37,704 nt of DNA, from assembly GCF_000419765.1 (NCBI RefSeq), contig NZ_ATTQ01000023.1:1-37704 (forward strand), given 5' to 3'. Of the stretch, positions 1 to 6,297 are shown piece after piece. The notes beneath the pieces were generated by a model that did no database searches, was not told the origin of the DNA, and saw only the letters and a list, made by a program, of their open reading frames with translations. How positions within the stretch are numbered: the stretch's first letter is position 1; each line of letters starts with the position of its first letter. The position numbers were made by a program, and so were the translations under genes. Source of the DNA: Rhizobium mongolense USDA 1844. Lineage in GTDB: Bacteria > Pseudomonadota > Alphaproteobacteria > Rhizobiales > Rhizobiaceae.

Positions 1-330
1 GGCACGCGCAACAAAGGAATGCTCATAGCCGACGATCGCAAAGCCGTCGCTTTGGATGCATTTGATCTTCTGCCAGTCGCCACGCCGGCCGGAGCGATAC
101 GGGCTCTCACGGTCTTTCGCGATGATGCCTTCAAGGCCGTGATCGCAGGCAGCAAAATACAGCCGGTCTCCGTCTGCCTCGATCTCCTCCGAAAGCCGGA
201 TGACATCATCCCTGCTCTTGATCAGCCCCTCCCAGGAGATGCCGTCGCGCGGTGAATTCCAACGGCCTAAGATCATGGCCGTCGAAATCGAGAAGGTCGA
301 AGGCCATGAAGATCGCTTGGGCCGACCGTG
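1..330 (-). pseudogene. ligD: ATP-dependent DNA ligase (LigD-type) remnant, frameshifted, runs off left edge
   Basis: Read on the minus strand, two overlapping frames together give the adenylation domain of a bacterial ATP-dependent DNA ligase of the kind that joins double-strand breaks with Ku. The upstream frame (about 330 to 235) reads AIFMAFDLLDFDGHDLRPLE, the region before motif IV. The downstream frame (about 235 to 1) contains LEGIIAKDRESPYRSG followed by DWQKIKC, which are motifs IV and V with their lysines. The two frames join if one G is removed from a GGG run near 231-234, so the gene carries a single-base insertion and the first frame stops soon after. The 5' end could not be followed with confidence beyond about 330, and the 3' end lies outside the window. 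The family call is firm; whether this was a full LigD or a stand-alone ligase cannot be told. Confidence 0.8.
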
Positions 331-585
331 GCACATTCAATTGGCGATCCATCCCAGCGACTTTGACGACATCGCAAACGCCATGATGAAGCTCGACAGA
401 GAACGCGCGCTAAGGGCGTTTGCCAATATTGGAGTAGTTCTCGTTCGCTAGTCCGCCTGTGGAGAAGTCGAACAATGTGCAAAGCGTCAATGCAATCACG
501 GCAGGCAAAAAGATATTGCTGATCTGCACTTGCGACTCGTATGCGTTCATCGTCATCTTCTGATGCAACCCAAAAGGAAACGCGC

Positions 586-798
586 ATGGCTAGATACGCT
601 GTCTATTTGAGGCGCCCGGTTGAACAGGTCGGACATCTCACGATCGAAGACAATCGTTCGATGGCCGATTTGGCAAACACACTTCAGAGTGTCGGCTATA
701 TCCTCACAGAGGAAGTCACGACATTGGGTGGAAGACCCGCCAGAGCCAAGCAGTCAACTATATTCCTCCGCGACGTAAGCCGGATTCATCCAGAATAA
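586..798 (+). CDS. Small hypothetical protein, 70 aa
   Basis: This 70-residue protein starts MARYAVYLRRPVEQVGH and ends at a TAA. The ATG at 586 was chosen over an in-frame ATG at 541 because AAGGAA sits 6 nt upstream and the 15 extra residues are a low-complexity serine run. There is no signal peptide or membrane segment. The chain alternates charged and aliphatic residues as expected of a small soluble alpha/beta protein. I do not recognise a family. It lies in the accessory left arm, 64 bp ahead of another very small gene on the same strand, so the two may be cotranscribed. Confidence 0.6.
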   Translation: MARYAVYLRRPVEQVGHLTIEDNRSMADLANTLQSVGYILTEEVTTLGGRPARAKQSTIFLRDVSRIHPE

Positions 799-861
799 TG
801 AAACGCCTCTCATGCCGTTCGTTTTCAGGACTGGCTCGGGCTAACCTTTGGAGGACGATGT

Positions 862-990
862 ATGAACCAAGACGATGAAGAACTTGCCGCCGTGCTGGCA
901 GAGCACTTTACCCATCGCACCGAGGAGGACATCAAAGAGCAGCTAAGAGTCGTTTGGCAGTCGCGCAATCTTTCTATGACGAGTAAGTAA
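862..990 (+). CDS. Very small acidic hypothetical protein, 42 aa
   Basis: The frame runs from MNQDDEELAAVLAEHF to the TAA at 988-990. A strong ribosome-binding site (TTTGGAGGACG) lies 4-9 nt before the ATG, which is the main argument that it is translated. The first half is acidic (DDEE, TEED) and the rest looks helical with a basic C-terminus. There is no membrane segment. It follows the 70-aa gene by 63 bp on the same strand. Family and function are unknown, and the length makes chance occurrence possible. Confidence 0.5.
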   Translation: MNQDDEELAAVLAEHFTHRTEEDIKEQLRVVWQSRNLSMTSK

Positions 991-1126
991 AATCATTTCT
1001 CTTGATCGCTGGCGCCTTCGCATTTCGCGATATGAATTTTTTACCAGATGGACGACACCGCATAGATGAGACACGCGGCAGCAACAGCACAGAGCAACGT
1101 GAGGACCGCACGTTCTGCACTGGGAG

Positions 1127-1324
1127 TCATAGCTGCCACCACATCGGCAGCGAACCCATGACGAAGATCAGTGCCACCAGACTGAGATAGATTGCCCAGA
1201 TGAGAGCACGGCGGACACGACCAGGCAGCCGAGCCACAGAGCCTTGCAAGCGATATGCAGGGCCTGATCGGGCGAACGGCGTCCGCTCCCTAAACTTTGC
1301 CTCATCGATGACGATATCAGCCAC
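1127..1324 (-). CDS. Small single-pass membrane protein, 65 aa
   Basis: The minus-strand frame begins at a GTG (MADIVIDEAKFRERT) and ends LPMWWQL. A basic middle (residues about 20-40) precedes one hydrophobic segment (about 42-60), so the N-terminus is predicted to stay in the cytoplasm. The C-terminal tail VALIFVMGSLPMWW closely resembles the tail of the 38-aa frame at 2401-2517 (VALIFAVTTLPVWW), which argues that both are real relatives. No good Shine-Dalgarno sequence is seen before the GTG, so the start is uncertain. The role is unknown. Confidence 0.5.
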   Translation of the reverse strand: MADIVIDEAKFRERTPFARSGPAYRLQGSVARLPGRVRRALIWAIYLSLVALIFVMGSLPMWWQL

Positions 1325-1449
1325 TCTGCTAACCCGAGCTAAATGCTACCGGCGACTAACGTACACCGGTGCCCTAAATGCCACATGGGCAATCAGATGA
1401 TAAACGCCCAGCGGGCCTATTTGTTTGGCAATCGGGGCGGCGCTTGCGC

Positions 1450-2109
1450 TCAGGCTCCTGTATCACCGTGAGGAGCTGCAACCGGTTTCGACTCCGGCGA
1501 ACCTTTGAAACGCAGAAAGATAGAAAGCACGACGAGCACGCCGGTCGATAGAAATTCAGACTGCCAATTCTGGAATGATTCGAACCAGAACTGCGCGCTT
1601 GCAAGGTGATCAAGCATGGCCACCGTTTCTTGACCATGCCTGATAGCCTCGGCGTTCGCGGCATCTGCACTATATCGCAGGTGCAGGGCAAAGCTGAATA
1701 TAAAAAGACCGGCAAGGGCGATGCCCAGTGAGTACGAGTAAAGCAATCCGGCCAGTCCGCCAACGCGGATCGGCCAAGGCGCATGTGGATTACCGCACTT
1801 GCCAGCTGGATCTTGATCCTGCGAAGCCGGCTCATCCGGGTCCTTCGATTCAGCTGATCCCCGCTGAAACAGCACGGCAGTCAGCATGACGTATGCGGAC
1901 ATCTGGAGGAACTCGCTCTCCCAATTCTCAAAGAGAGACGAAAGAAAGTGACCAGATGCCGCATAAGCGGTGATCGGGATTTGCCTGGTCCCATGTTCGA
2001 CCAGCTCATGGTTGTACACTCTCCATCCCGTCAGCATCATGCCGACGACTGTCATCAATGTAAGGATGAAGAGCAGTATCGTCAGCCCATTGTCCCTCAA
2101 AACACGCAT
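1450..2109 (-). CDS. DUF6766 family membrane protein
   Basis: This 219-aa integral membrane protein is recognised from the repeated signature FENWESEFLQ (residues 60-69) followed by a hydrophobic stretch and RGSAESKDPD (83-92), the hallmark of DUF6766 proteins common in rhizobia and other soil bacteria. The same signature recurs as FQNWQSEFLS (179-188) with KGSPESK (202-208), so the protein is an internal duplication. Each half has a hydrophobic segment before and after the signature, at roughly 8-28 and 70-82, then 117-143 and 188-200. The linker (88-112) is polar and charged. Function is unknown; the family often sits with stress or DNA-repair genes on accessory replicons, which fits the nearby ligase remnant. 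The start is ATG at 2109. Confidence 0.85.
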   Translation of the reverse strand: MRVLRDNGLTILLFILTLMTVVGMMLTGWRVYNHELVEHGTRQIPITAYAASGHFLSSLFENWESEFLQMSAYVMLTAVLFQRGSAESKDPDEPASQDQDPAGKCGNPHAPWPIRVGGLAGLLYSYSLGIALAGLFIFSFALHLRYSADAANAEAIRHGQETVAMLDHLASAQFWFESFQNWQSEFLSTGVLVVLSIFLRFKGSPESKPVAAPHGDTGA

Positions 2110-2263
2110 GCAGAACCTCGCCGGCTACATTCCGATGCTATAAACACGCCGGAAGAGCCTGTTGTTCCAGAGCCGCAGCAACAAGCTCGAATTTCGCGCC
2201 CGAGCCGAAGCCCCCATCCCTTCCGCACGCCCTCGGTCAATCGCAGGTGATAAGCCAGAAATG

Positions 2264-2288
2264 GAAAAGCCCCGCGCGATGGCGGGGC
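2264..2288 (-). terminator. Rho-independent terminator for the 2401-2517 small gene
   Basis: A 7-bp G+C stem, GCCCCGC (2269-2275) with GCGGGGC (2282-2288), closes a 6-nt loop. On the minus strand it is followed directly by TTTTC (2268-2264). The orientation fits termination of transcripts arriving from the small minus-strand frame at 2401-2517, before they enter the DUF6766 gene. Confidence 0.6.
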
Positions 2289-2400
2289 CGGCCGTTAGCT
2301 GATGAAACCCCTTAGGCAATATACCTTGGGGCAATGCTCCCCAGATCATGGTCTTGTCGCCGGTGGACAAGTCGGAGTTCCCGCTCCGTTCACGAAAGGA

Positions 2401-2517
2401 TTAGGCGGCGGGCCACCATACCGGGAGCGTGGTGACAGCGAAGATCAGCGCCACCAGTATGTTAACCGCGCAGCGTTGTTTGCTCTGAAGAGGCTGCCGG
2501 TATAAGGTTGTGCCCAT
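2401..2517 (-). CDS. Very small membrane protein, 38 aa
   Basis: The minus-strand frame runs from MGTTLYRQPLQSKQ to LPVWWPAA and a TAA. A basic N-terminal part is followed by one hydrophobic segment (about residues 19-35). The tail matches that of the 65-aa protein at 1127-1324 (VALIF..(T/S)LP(V/M)WW), and a rho-independent terminator follows 113 bp downstream; these are the two reasons for calling it. No clear ribosome-binding site is visible. Function is unknown. Confidence 0.4.
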   Translation of the reverse strand: MGTTLYRQPLQSKQRCAVNILVALIFAVTTLPVWWPAA

Positions 2518-2559
2518 AGGCCAGGAACAAGTGCCGGAATCGCCCAAGGGAGGACTTCG

Positions 2560-3015
2560 ATGCGCTACTTTCTAGCGTCTTTTTGTTTCATCGCACTCGT
2601 TATCGGCGCTGGTGAACCTGCCGGTGCCCAGACAGCCCAATCAAGCATAGAGGCGAACAATGCCGACTTCGTCGACAAGTTTGCCGCTAAGGATGCGAAA
2701 GGCCTGGGTCAACACTATACCGAAGACGCAGTAGCGTTTCCTCCCAACGAGAACCGGGTCGCCGGCCGCGAAAGCGTTCAGAAGATGTGGCAGACCTGGA
2801 TTGATGCCGGATTGACCGATTTGACACTGAAATCGGCGCAGGTCGAGGAGAGTGGCAATCTCGCGTATGAGGAGGGCACCTACTCTATCAAGATTCCCGG
2901 CAAGGACGGCAAGACCAGCGAAGAAATCGGCAAATACATTGTCGTATGGAAGAAGGGCGACGACGGCGAATGGCGACTGCATCGGGATATCTGGAATACG
3001 AACCCTGCTAAGTAG
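2560..3015 (+). CDS. Secreted SnoaL/DUF4440-like protein
   Basis: This 151-aa protein has a classical signal peptide (MRYFLASF..., cleavage likely after AGA at residue 23) and is expected in the periplasm. The mature part has the layout of the NTF2-like/SnoaL/DUF4440 superfamily: a helix with NADFVDKFAAKDAKGLGQHY, then TEDAVAFPPNENRVAGRESV, then beta strands ending in WRLHRDIWNTNP. The final W..HRDIWN is typical of the DUF4440 type. These proteins often act as small ketosteroid-isomerase-fold hydrolases or ligand binders, and the substrate cannot be inferred here. A GGGAGGA ribosome-binding site precedes the ATG. It stands alone on the plus strand. Confidence 0.85.
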   Translation: MRYFLASFCFIALVIGAGEPAGAQTAQSSIEANNADFVDKFAAKDAKGLGQHYTEDAVAFPPNENRVAGRESVQKMWQTWIDAGLTDLTLKSAQVEESGNLAYEEGTYSIKIPGKDGKTSEEIGKYIVVWKKGDDGEWRLHRDIWNTNPAK

Positions 3016-3370
3016 GGTTCGTGCTCGCGTTGCCGCTCGGCTGTGGCATGCAAACGCTTCCTGCGCGTTATGTCAAAGCGATCTAGAGACGCGATGCATA
3101 CAGTAGGTAGAAATGCGACTGTCTCCGCGTTTCACAAGGGCAGGGTCCGACCCACGCGGGCGCTCGGGTTCACATCGCCATTGCTTGGCTGAAGCTTGGT
3201 GCCGGGCTACCCTCCCGGCTCGGCCGCTGGCGCCGGTTGCATGCCCCGGCGCTCCACAAAGTCGGGGCACAGCGGCTTCCCCTCGTATTCCGACCCCCGG
3301 CGGGGCCGGATCATAGCGATCGAGGTAGCGACCCTCGAACCCATCCCCAGCCCCTTCTCGCGGGGTTATC
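3016..3370. other. No gene recognised (355 bp)
   Basis: Open frames exist on both strands here, but none has a ribosome-binding site or a recognisable protein. The stretch is G+C-rich with short inverted runs such as CCCCCGGCGGGG near 3294-3305. It may be degraded coding sequence; nothing firmer can be supported. Confidence 0.4.
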
Positions 3371-3517
3371 CTATGCCGCCTGACGCTTGCGTTCGCGCCG
3401 ACGGTTTGCCCTCTCCAAGCGTTTCACCAGTTCCGGGAGCCCGGGCTCAGCGGCGTCGGCGATCTGTGCCGCACTTTCCGTCAGGTCTTCAAACCGCAAG
3501 GCGCTGTTCTGGTTCAT
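3371..3517 (-). CDS. Small basic hypothetical protein, 48 aa, overlapping its upstream neighbour
   Basis: The minus-strand frame starts MNQNSALRFEDLTESAAQ, continues PGLPELVKRLERANRRRE and ends in a very basic tail before TAG. The codon pattern and helical, amphipathic composition look protein-like: an acidic first half, then an Arg/Lys-rich second half. Its ATG lies 29 bp inside the end of the 104-aa gene at 3489-3803 in another frame, an arrangement that suggests translational coupling. No family is recognised. Confidence 0.5.
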   Translation of the reverse strand: MNQNSALRFEDLTESAAQIADAAEPGLPELVKRLERANRRRERKRQAA

Positions 3518-3803
3518 CGAGAATGCTCTCCAATCGATCGTAGATGTAGGTTCGGAGAGTTGCGCGTACTGGCCACGGACGGCGCGCTACGGCCTTTCCG
3601 CGCAAGATACCAAGGGGGATAGTGTCGAAAGCTTCCAAGACCTCTGAGGGGCGGTCTAATGCCCAATCCTGACGGTGGATGAGGATATCGGAGATTGCGC
3701 CGATCGTCTCGCTCCAAAGCTCGTCGCGGTTGTTGTTTGTCTGCTTGATGCACCGGAGAACGAAGAGATGGCCATCGCCGTATTGGTTGCGAATTTCATG
3801 CAT
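3489..3803 (-). CDS. Hypothetical protein, 104 aa
   Basis: This soluble-looking protein (MHEIRNQYGDGHLFVLRCIK...) has a globular composition, with short blocks such as ELWSETIGAISDIL and WALDRPSEVLEAFDTIP, and no membrane segment or signal peptide. It ends LDEPEQRLAV, overlapping the start of the 48-aa gene downstream by 29 bp. I do not recognise a family. The paired overlapping small genes and their place next to degraded DNA suggest accessory or mobile-element cargo, but nothing in the sequence shows a function. Confidence 0.55.
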   Translation of the reverse strand: MHEIRNQYGDGHLFVLRCIKQTNNNRDELWSETIGAISDILIHRQDWALDRPSEVLEAFDTIPLGILRGKAVARRPWPVRATLRTYIYDRLESILDEPEQRLAV

Positions 3804-3905
3804 CGTTCCCCCGCCTGTTCCGGTGCTGCCTGTCCTTCAACGTTTCGCGCCGAACGATTACGCCAGTCACATCGAGCAGTACGGTGACCGCCTCAAGTTC
3901 GGCAT

Positions 3906-4158
3906 GTGGGTAAGCGACGGAAGAAAAACACCAAGGGCCATGTGGATCGCGAGGCTGTCTATGCCTTCGCCAATGGCGCGATCGAGAAAGGGCGTGGGGA
4001 ATTGGCGGCGGCCGCGGTGAGAGCGGCCCGAGGGACAGGGTCGAGCGCTCTCAAAGCACAAGACTGCGGCGGCCCATCGTGGCTATGCGAAAGAGACGGA
4101 AAAGCGCGTCCTGGAAGCCACGAAAAAGCGTTTCCGCCATTCTGAACAGCCGAAAATT
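3906..4158 (+). pseudogene. Possible broken small ORF, helical and charged
   Basis: Two plus-strand frames look like pieces of one charged, helical protein. The first begins at a GTG and contains KNTKGHVDREAVYAFANGA and EKGRGELAAAAVRAA. The second, joined by a shift near 4060, contains KTAAAHRGYAKETEKRVLEA and TKKRFRHSEQPK. Either could be chance in G+C-rich DNA; the join is inferred only from similar composition. No family is recognised. Confidence 0.25.
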
Positions 4159-4238
4159 ATGAATGAAAACAATGTCAGTAAAAAAGAGAAAAAGGCCCGA
4201 TATGACGGCTCTTATTCAGAACGGTCATTGATTTTATT

Positions 4239-4278
4239 GGATTTGCAGTCCTCTGCGTCACCACTCCGCCACGAGGCC
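4239..4278 (-). tRNA. tRNA-Cys(GCA) 5'-half remnant
   Basis: Minus-strand positions 4278 to 4239 match the first 40 nt of a bacterial tRNA-Cys: the acceptor 5' strand GGCCTCG, the D arm GCGGAGTGGTGACGC, and the anticodon stem and loop GAGGACTGCAAATCC with anticodon GCA (complement of 4244-4246). After TCC the sequence turns A+T-rich and the 3' half (variable loop, T arm, acceptor 3' strand) is absent. It cannot fold as a tRNA. The break just 3' of the anticodon is a common integrase crossover point, so this is read as the scar of an integration or deletion at a tRNA-Cys gene. Confidence 0.75.
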
Positions 4279-4423
4279 TCACAGGTTCCAGTAATCGAAC
4301 CGTGGCGAGCGTTTAGAACCATCCTAGAAAAATCGCAAGAGGCCATTTCTGAAAAAAGTCCCCGACAACTTCTGAACGGTGTTCCGAACCTTTCTTCATA
4401 CGCTCTTTTCCTTGGCTGCTCCA

Positions 4424-4720
4424 TCAGCCTGCGGACGTGTTCCGTCTGTGCCACCAGATGGAGAATCGGCGGCGCCATCTGCGGGCGAACGGCAGGTCGT
4501 GCGAAAGAACGATGAAGCCGAGCGGTATCATCCAGAAGCCGAGAACAGGCAGAAAGCCTAGGATACCGCAGAAGATCAGCAGGACGCCTATGAACACGCG
4601 GGCAATCCGCGAGCGCGGCAGAGGGATGTGCAGGGAACCGAGAACGAGCTTTCCCGTTGTATGATTGATGCCGAAGCGCTTTTCGCGCGGGTTTATGCTA
4701 TTGTCTTTCCCGTCAGTCAT
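4424..4720 (-). CDS. PGPGW-type small membrane protein
   Basis: This 98-aa protein is recognised from its C-terminal core: RIARVFIGVLLIFCGILGFL, then PVLGFWMIPLGFIVLSHDLP, then FARRWRRRFSIWWHRR. That is the usual layout of the putative transmembrane PGPGW family: two tightly spaced membrane segments joined by a short Pro/Gly turn, followed by a strongly basic tail in the cytoplasm. The start was set at the ATG at 4720 (MTDGKDNSINPREKR) rather than ATGs at 4765 or 4798, because the extra residues are cysteine-rich and unlike the family. No clear ribosome-binding site is seen for any of them. Function is unknown. It lies between the tRNA-Cys scar and tRNA-Asn. Confidence 0.8.
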   Translation of the reverse strand: MTDGKDNSINPREKRFGINHTTGKLVLGSLHIPLPRSRIARVFIGVLLIFCGILGFLPVLGFWMIPLGFIVLSHDLPFARRWRRRFSIWWHRRNTSAG

Positions 4721-4837
4721 GCACAGGAGATGGGGACAAACGACGCAAATGCAAGCGGATGTCATTTTTTTGAAAAAACTGCTTGGCAAATCGAACAAGC
4801 ATTTGTATTAGCCCACTCACGCCGCGCCAAGCGGTGA

Positions 4838-4912
4838 TCCCTGGTAGCTCAGCGGTAGAGCATTCGACTGTTAATCGACAGGTCGCCGGTTCGAATCCGG
4901 CCCGGGGAGCCA
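4838..4912 (+). tRNA. tRNA-Asn(GTT)
   Basis: A complete cloverleaf is visible: acceptor TCCCTGG pairing with CCGGGGA, D arm GCTCAGCGGTAGAGC, anticodon loop CTGTTAA with GTT at 4870-4872, T arm with GGTTCGAATCC, discriminator G and an encoded CCA (4910-4912). A terminator follows at 4945. Its last bases are repeated about 1.29 kb downstream at 6183-6205. Confidence 0.97.
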
Positions 4913-4918
4913 GATTTC
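4896..4918 (+). repeat. tRNA-Asn 3'-end copy 1 (candidate attL)
   Basis: This stretch, the 3' end of the intact tRNA-Asn plus the six bases after CCA, matches 6183-6205 at 21 of 23 positions, including a perfect 16-nt core CGGGGAGCCAGATTTC (4903-4918 and 6190-6205). The pairing is what is left when an element inserts at a tRNA 3' end and regenerates it. Confidence 0.65.
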
Positions 4919-4944
4919 CAACCTAAGTGGTTGATGCTATTGCA

Positions 4945-4980
4945 GGAGTCGGTTCTTGATTGAACCGGCTCCTCATTTTA
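4945..4980 (+). terminator. Rho-independent terminator of tRNA-Asn
   Basis: An 11-bp stem, GGAGTCGGTTC (4945-4955) with GAACCGGCTCC (4962-4972), has one T-G wobble and a 6-nt loop, and is followed by TCATTTTATT. It lies 33 bp after the tRNA CCA. Confidence 0.85.
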
Positions 4981-5343
4981 TTCCTACTACTTATTTCCTG
5001 TTGATGGTTAAACTCCTGCTGTTGGCTCCGATTTTGTGCAGGAATATATCTCGCACGGCCTTCACAAACGTGGCGAAGAACTCAGGACTTTATATCGGCC
5101 ATCCTCTCGCTCCCTACGCCGGCTGGTTTGAAGCGCCTCAAGCTATGTCGAACGCCAAGGGGACGCTTCTATCGGCCTACATTACCCGAGAACTGCATCG
5201 CATAATCTTAACGGCCGCCGGCATTCGCGCCGGCGGCCTGCCGATACATCGTCATCAGCGCTCGTCATTTAGCCCTTAAAAGTATCGTTGCAACCAACCT
5301 CGGTGCGACGCGTTCCTTCACGTGCGAAATCCGAGGATCAGTC

Positions 5344-5724
5344 ATGAAACCCATCCTTTTCATTGCAGCCGTTACCTTGACATTGACTGCCGGCGCAAGC
5401 TTTGCCCAGCAGCCCACCGACACGCCGCGGCCGCCAGACAACGCAACAGCGGCGCCTGAATCCACTCCGCCCGGTCAGCAAGCAGCTCCCTCAGATGAGA
5501 ATCGTCCTCGTCTTGGTTGGCGCAGGGGACGAATGCGTGACCGTCCGCCGCCTCCTCCCCCATCAAAGGCCGCGCATTTTCATATCCAGGATGGAGACGT
5601 TGAAATCGACATCAAGTGTGCCGATGACGAACCGACAAAGGTCTGCGCCGACCTTCTCTTGCAAATGCTGGACAGGTTGGAAGGGGCATCATCGTCCAGA
5701 GGCGATCGTGATGATTACCGGTAG
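5344..5724 (+). CDS. Secreted proline-rich hypothetical protein
   Basis: This 126-aa protein starts with a signal peptide (MKPILFIAAVTLTLTAGASFA, cleavage after residue 21). It continues with a Pro/Thr/Gln-rich region up to about residue 75 that includes PPPPPP. The C-terminal domain (HFHIQDGDVEIDIKCADDEP, then CADLLLQMLDRLEG) has two cysteines that could form a disulfide. The proline-rich part suggests a spacer through the periplasm or cell wall. It is the only intact gene in the islet between the two tRNA-Asn 3'-end copies. I do not recognise a named family; no partner or enzyme motif is visible. Confidence 0.75.
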   Translation: MKPILFIAAVTLTLTAGASFAQQPTDTPRPPDNATAAPESTPPGQQAAPSDENRPRLGWRRGRMRDRPPPPPPSKAAHFHIQDGDVEIDIKCADDEPTKVCADLLLQMLDRLEGASSSRGDRDDYR

Positions 5725-5856
5725 GGGCCCATCTCAGGGTCTGTCCGATATCATTGGCCATCGATATTTCGGCGCCACAGCGGAAAAGCCATCTCCTTAG
5801 TACGCATACGCTGACGGCCGCAAGATATTGGGTCGCGGGCATGCTATCATTGGGTC

Positions 5857-6089
5857 ATGGATATCGATGAGGACAAGATCGACGACGCTGTCCTGGCACT
5901 ACTATGGCTGACGCTGCATGACGGACGTCGGGCGTGAAGGGTTTTGACTGGAATGCAACAGATCGATTGTTCAAGAAGGGCCCGATCGGCGATCCGGCGA
6001 GCAAAACGAAGTCATTGATCTTGACGGATGAAGGCCTCCAGCGCTCGGAGGAGCTCTTTCGGGCGTTGTTTACGCGGCCGCCGCGATAG
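5857..6089 (+). pseudogene. DUF6429 family protein, frameshifted
   Basis: The N-terminal frame reads MDIDEDKIDDAVLALLWLTL then HDGRRA and stops at a TGA (5935-5937). One base later the family sequence continues in another frame: KGFDWNATDRLFKKGPIGDP, then TKSLILTDEGLQRSEELFRA and a TAG at 6087-6089. Restoring one G at the TGAAGG (5935-5940), giving TGG AAG, makes a single 78-aa product with W-K-G-F-D-W as in DUF6429 proteins. These small helical proteins are common in Rhizobiales, often near transposable elements, and have no known function. Confidence 0.85.
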
Positions 6090-6182
6090 CAGCGTTCACG
6101 GTCTCGTTTGCGCATCCGCGGCATCAAATCCGGCGTAGTAGGAGAATAGCGGGGAATCGACGACGCAAAGTTCGCAGTTTCG

Positions 6183-6205
6183 TTCGGCTCGGGGAGCCAG
6201 ATTTC
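6183..6205 (+). repeat. tRNA-Asn 3'-end copy 2 (candidate attR)
   Basis: This displaced copy of the tRNA-Asn 3' end (21 of 23 positions, perfect 16-nt core at 6190-6205) includes the CCA and the following GATTTC. The rest of the tRNA is absent. A short hairpin, CCGGTTC (6234-6240) with GAGCCGG (6246-6252), follows at a distance like that of the terminator behind the intact tRNA, so this copy may keep the original downstream flank of the gene. Confidence 0.65.
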
Positions 6206-6297
6206 ATCAGTATCAACCGATCAATTGAATGAGCCGGTTCTTCGTGAGCCGGATCGTCTTCCTTGGCCGCAGGCTGCACTGAGACACGTTACCCCAA

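Noticed and set aside
2125..2370. Minus-strand open frame of 81 codons between the small membrane genes
   Set aside because: It runs through the terminator hairpin and has no family-like composition.
4956..5279. Plus-strand open frame of 107 codons after tRNA-Asn
   Set aside because: It starts inside the tRNA terminator hairpin, has no ribosome-binding site and no family-like text.
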